From positions 1 to 19,021 of the forward strand of contig DGUD01000051.1 in assembly GCA_002393865.1 (NCBI GenBank): a stretch of DNA of 19,021 nucleotides. The letters run 5' to 3'. Positions 15,305 through 19,021 of the stretch are shown in pieces. Source of the stretch: Treponema sp. UBA4319 (GTDB lineage Bacteria; Spirochaetota; Spirochaetia; Treponematales; Treponemataceae). The notes beneath the pieces were generated by a model. It searched no databases. It was not told the origin of the DNA and was given only the letters and a program-made list of their open reading frames with translations. How positions within the stretch are numbered: the stretch's first letter is position 1; each line of letters opens with the position of its first letter. The position numbers and the translations under genes are program-made.

Positions 15305-15829
15305 ATGCTTTGTGATTTTTGCCATGAGCGGGACGCGGTTATTTATCTGGAACAAATCAGCGGCAGCGGCCAGAAGCGCAAGATAAACATGTGCGTCGAA
15401 TGCGCCATCCAGCGCGGTATCAGCCCTGACCCCAGGAGCATCGAATCCTCCATCGGGGATTTGTTCAAGGAGCTGGCGGGTATCACCAAGCGCATGCAGG
15501 CGGAGAACAGCCGGATGTGCCCGGTCTGCGGCATGAGCGTGGGCGAGATCCGCAAGAGCGGCAGCGCCGGTTGCCCGGAATGTTACTCTATTTTTAAGAC
15601 TGATATAAGGAAGTATCTGGGCGCGAAGGGCGTCAAGGGCACATACACCGGCTCCATGCCGGAGCGGCTGGCGAGCGTGCATTCCGTGCTGAACGACCGC
15701 GTTGTCCTCCAGAACAAGCTGAGCGCGGCTGTTGCCGCCGAGGATTACGAGAAGGCCGCCATGTACCGCGATTATCTGAAGGCGCTGGAGAAGGCTCCCG
15801 TCGCGGACGGCGGAAGAGAGGAGGCCTGA
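15305..15829 (+). CDS. mcsA: McsA-like zinc-finger / UVR-domain protein
   Basis: The 174-residue protein has four Cys pairs: C3-x-x-C6, C30-x-x-C33, C72-x-x-C75 and C90-x-x-C93, which would bind two zinc ions, and a C-terminal UVR motif (about 136-170, containing E-D-Y-E-K-A-A-M-Y-R-D-Y-L). This is the McsA layout. In Bacillus, McsA binds and activates the arginine kinase McsB and takes part in ClpC-dependent proteolysis. The frame is open upstream to 15230, but AAGGGG before 15305 and the Cys pair starting at residue 3 support the chosen start. It shares a TGATG junction with mcsB. The usual first gene of the Bacillus operon, ctsR, is missing here. Confidence 0.9.
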   Translation: MLCDFCHERDAVIYLEQISGSGQKRKINMCVECAIQRGISPDPRSIESSIGDLFKELAGITKRMQAENSRMCPVCGMSVGEIRKSGSAGCPECYSIFKTDIRKYLGAKGVKGTYTGSMPERLASVHSVLNDRVVLQNKLSAAVAAEDYEKAAMYRDYLKALEKAPVADGGREEA

Positions 15830-16956
15830 TGGGCGGCAAAATGCTTTCCTCCGGGCAGGACGCATGGTACACGTACCGGGGGAACGACGACGATGTCGTT
15901 GTCTCCACCAAGGTGCGCCTTGCGCGGAACCTTGCGAATTTTCCCTTTCCTGCAAAACTGCGCGGTACCGACGGCGAGCGCATTCAGTCTATCGTCTTCG
16001 ACGCGTTCAACCACCTTGAGGACTGCGAGCAGTTCCAGGCGATAGCGGTCAGCCAGCTTGACAGCCTTGGCTCGCGGATTCTTGAGGAACGCGGCATACT
16101 CGGCCCTTCGGCGGGCAGCTCCGGAAAGGACGCGGGGATTATCCTCCGCACGGACGGCAGGGTCGCCTGCACGGTGAACATCGCCGACCACGTGCATATC
16201 TCGTCTTTTGCGCCGGGCATGGACTGCAGCACCGCGCTGCAGGTGTCCCAGGCCGTTGACAAGGGGCTGCAGCAGCATATCCAGTTTGCCGCGAGCTATG
16301 ATTTCGGCTACCTGACGTCTTCCCTGCTGGATTCCGGCAGCGGAATGCGTATCTCCATACGCGTGCACCTACCCTCGCTGTCCATGCAGGGGCGCATCCG
16401 CAGCATCGCCGAGGATATGTCCGGGAAAGGCGTTCTGTTTTCGGCAAGCTTCGGCTCTGGCGGCATGGACAATGTGAGCGGCGCCGGGGGAACCGGAGCC
16501 TCGCTCGGCGCGTACTACGAGCTTTCCTCCACGAACTGTGGCAGCGGCTCCGAGCTTGACCAGCTTGCCTCCATTGTCTCCGCCGGAAAAAAAATCATGG
16601 AGATGGAGCGGAGCGCCCGCAGCGAATGCCGCCGCGATATGCCGAGCGACGTGCGCAACTATCTGTACCGCTCCGTGGCGCTTGCCCGCTCCAGCCTCTT
16701 TATTCCCCTGCGGGAGGCAATCGATATCATCAGCGGCATAAAGTGGGGGACTGACATGGGGATGCTCTGCGGCATAGAGGACGCTTCGCTCAGGGCGCTT
16801 TTGTACCGCATCCAGGAGGGGCACCTTGAGTACGTGCTCAAGAACGGAAGCTTCAAATTCGAGAAGGACGTCAGCGCCAATGCTGCCAAGAAGAACGAGC
16901 GCCTCCGCGCGCTGATTCTTCAGGAGGCATTCGAGGACGTAAAGGTCATCCAGTAA
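15829..16956 (+). CDS. mcsB: McsB-family protein-arginine kinase homologue, probably inactive
   Basis: The 375-residue length and several blocks match McsB: D-V-V-V-S-T-K-V-R-L-A-R-N near the start, F-P-G-like F-A-P-G-M, the long G-Y-L-T-S segment, and R-S-A-R-S-E in the C-terminal half. Canonical McsB phosphorylates arginine residues to mark proteins for ClpCP. Key positions differ here. N-E-E-D-H-I-R has become N117-I-A-D-H-V-H123, so both Glu and an ATP-binding Arg are lost. The catalytic Cys in T-S-C-P-T-N is S165 in T-S-S-L-L-D. The first Arg of S-S-R-I-R is K28. The R-G-I-Y-G-E-G loop is replaced by a Gly/Ser-rich insert (about 200-235). R30 and R174 are kept. I therefore read it as a pseudokinase that may still bind McsA, ClpC or substrates. 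Confidence 0.85.
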   Translation: MGGKMLSSGQDAWYTYRGNDDDVVVSTKVRLARNLANFPFPAKLRGTDGERIQSIVFDAFNHLEDCEQFQAIAVSQLDSLGSRILEERGILGPSAGSSGKDAGIILRTDGRVACTVNIADHVHISSFAPGMDCSTALQVSQAVDKGLQQHIQFAASYDFGYLTSSLLDSGSGMRISIRVHLPSLSMQGRIRSIAEDMSGKGVLFSASFGSGGMDNVSGAGGTGASLGAYYELSSTNCGSGSELDQLASIVSAGKKIMEMERSARSECRRDMPSDVRNYLYRSVALARSSLFIPLREAIDIISGIKWGTDMGMLCGIEDASLRALLYRIQEGHLEYVLKNGSFKFEKDVSANAAKKNERLRALILQEAFEDVKVIQ

Positions 16957-16962
16957 AAGGGG

Positions 16963-16982
16963 CGGGCTCCTGCAGCCCGTTT
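16963..16982 (+). terminator. Weak terminator-like hairpin after mcsB
   Basis: CGGGCT (16963-16968) pairs with AGCCCG (16974-16979), loop CCTGC, followed by only three T. It lies just after the mcsB stop, 100 bases before clpC. It may reduce read-through into clpC rather than stop it. Confidence 0.4.
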
Positions 16983-17082
16983 GCCATACGAGAGCGCCGC
17001 TGCTTCCGGTCTGGCCGGAGCCGTGGCTGGCGGTGTCAGGAAGGTCGTGGCTTTTCCTGCGCCGAGGAGGTTTTATTTTCAG
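16983..17082 (+). other. clpC leader with two further small hairpins
   Basis: TCCGG (17005-17009) / CCGGA (17015-17019) and CAGGAA (17037-17042) / TTCCTG (17054-17059) can fold into small stems. GAGGAGG at 17064-17070 is the Shine-Dalgarno of clpC, with a rather long 12-base spacing to the ATG. I see no convincing -35/-10 pair here. Confidence 0.4.

Positions 17083-19021
<1,939 letters not shown>

Overview
The window looks like chromosomal core DNA from a G+C-rich spirochaete, most likely a Treponema relative. The G+C content is roughly 60% by eye. The case for Treponema rests on the combination of conserved genes and treponeme-type filler: a PhoH / 7TM-HD / YbeY / CorC cluster, a TPR lipoprotein-like gene, RF2 and FtsY in one operon with unknown periplasmic proteins, LolCDE, and McsA-McsB-ClpC without CtsR. 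The genus is an inference from gene content. No mobile element, CRISPR array, tRNA or rRNA was seen, and no gene-free stretch exceeds 300 bases. Nearly everything lies on the + strand; the one exception is a single gene at 5830-6876.

Region A (1-5822): the 3' end of phoH, a membrane HD-domain phosphodiesterase of the PgpH type, ybeY (16S rRNA maturation and ribosome quality), a CorC/TlyC CBS-domain protein, and a large exported TPR protein with a FlgT-like C-terminus. The first four are overlapping or nearly so. The run ends at a clear intrinsic terminator (5778-5822).

Region B (5830-7251): a minus-strand exported Fn3-TPR protein and a plus-strand orphan Cas2-like protein, divergently transcribed from two good sigma70-type promoters whose -35 boxes overlap. 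Both mRNAs are predicted to begin at, or within a few bases of, the start codon.

Region C (7252-15141): after a leader rich in hairpins comes a tightly packed series: prfB (with the classical +1 programmed frameshift), an exported PEGA-like protein, ftsY, an exported protein with YD-like repeats, then lolC, lolD and lolE. Every junction overlaps or is separated by 4 bases. Together these serve translation termination, SRP-dependent membrane targeting and lipoprotein sorting, a coherent protein-biogenesis and envelope operon.

Region D (15142-19021): a separate transcription unit with mcsA, mcsB and clpC (truncated by the window end), a protein quality-control module. The most notable point of the window is here. 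The McsB homologue is clearly related to the protein-arginine kinases, yet it has lost the catalytic Cys, the two Glu of the NEEDH motif and several ATP-binding Arg residues, so it looks like a pseudokinase. The neighbouring ClpC keeps the Glu residues of its two phospho-arginine pockets.
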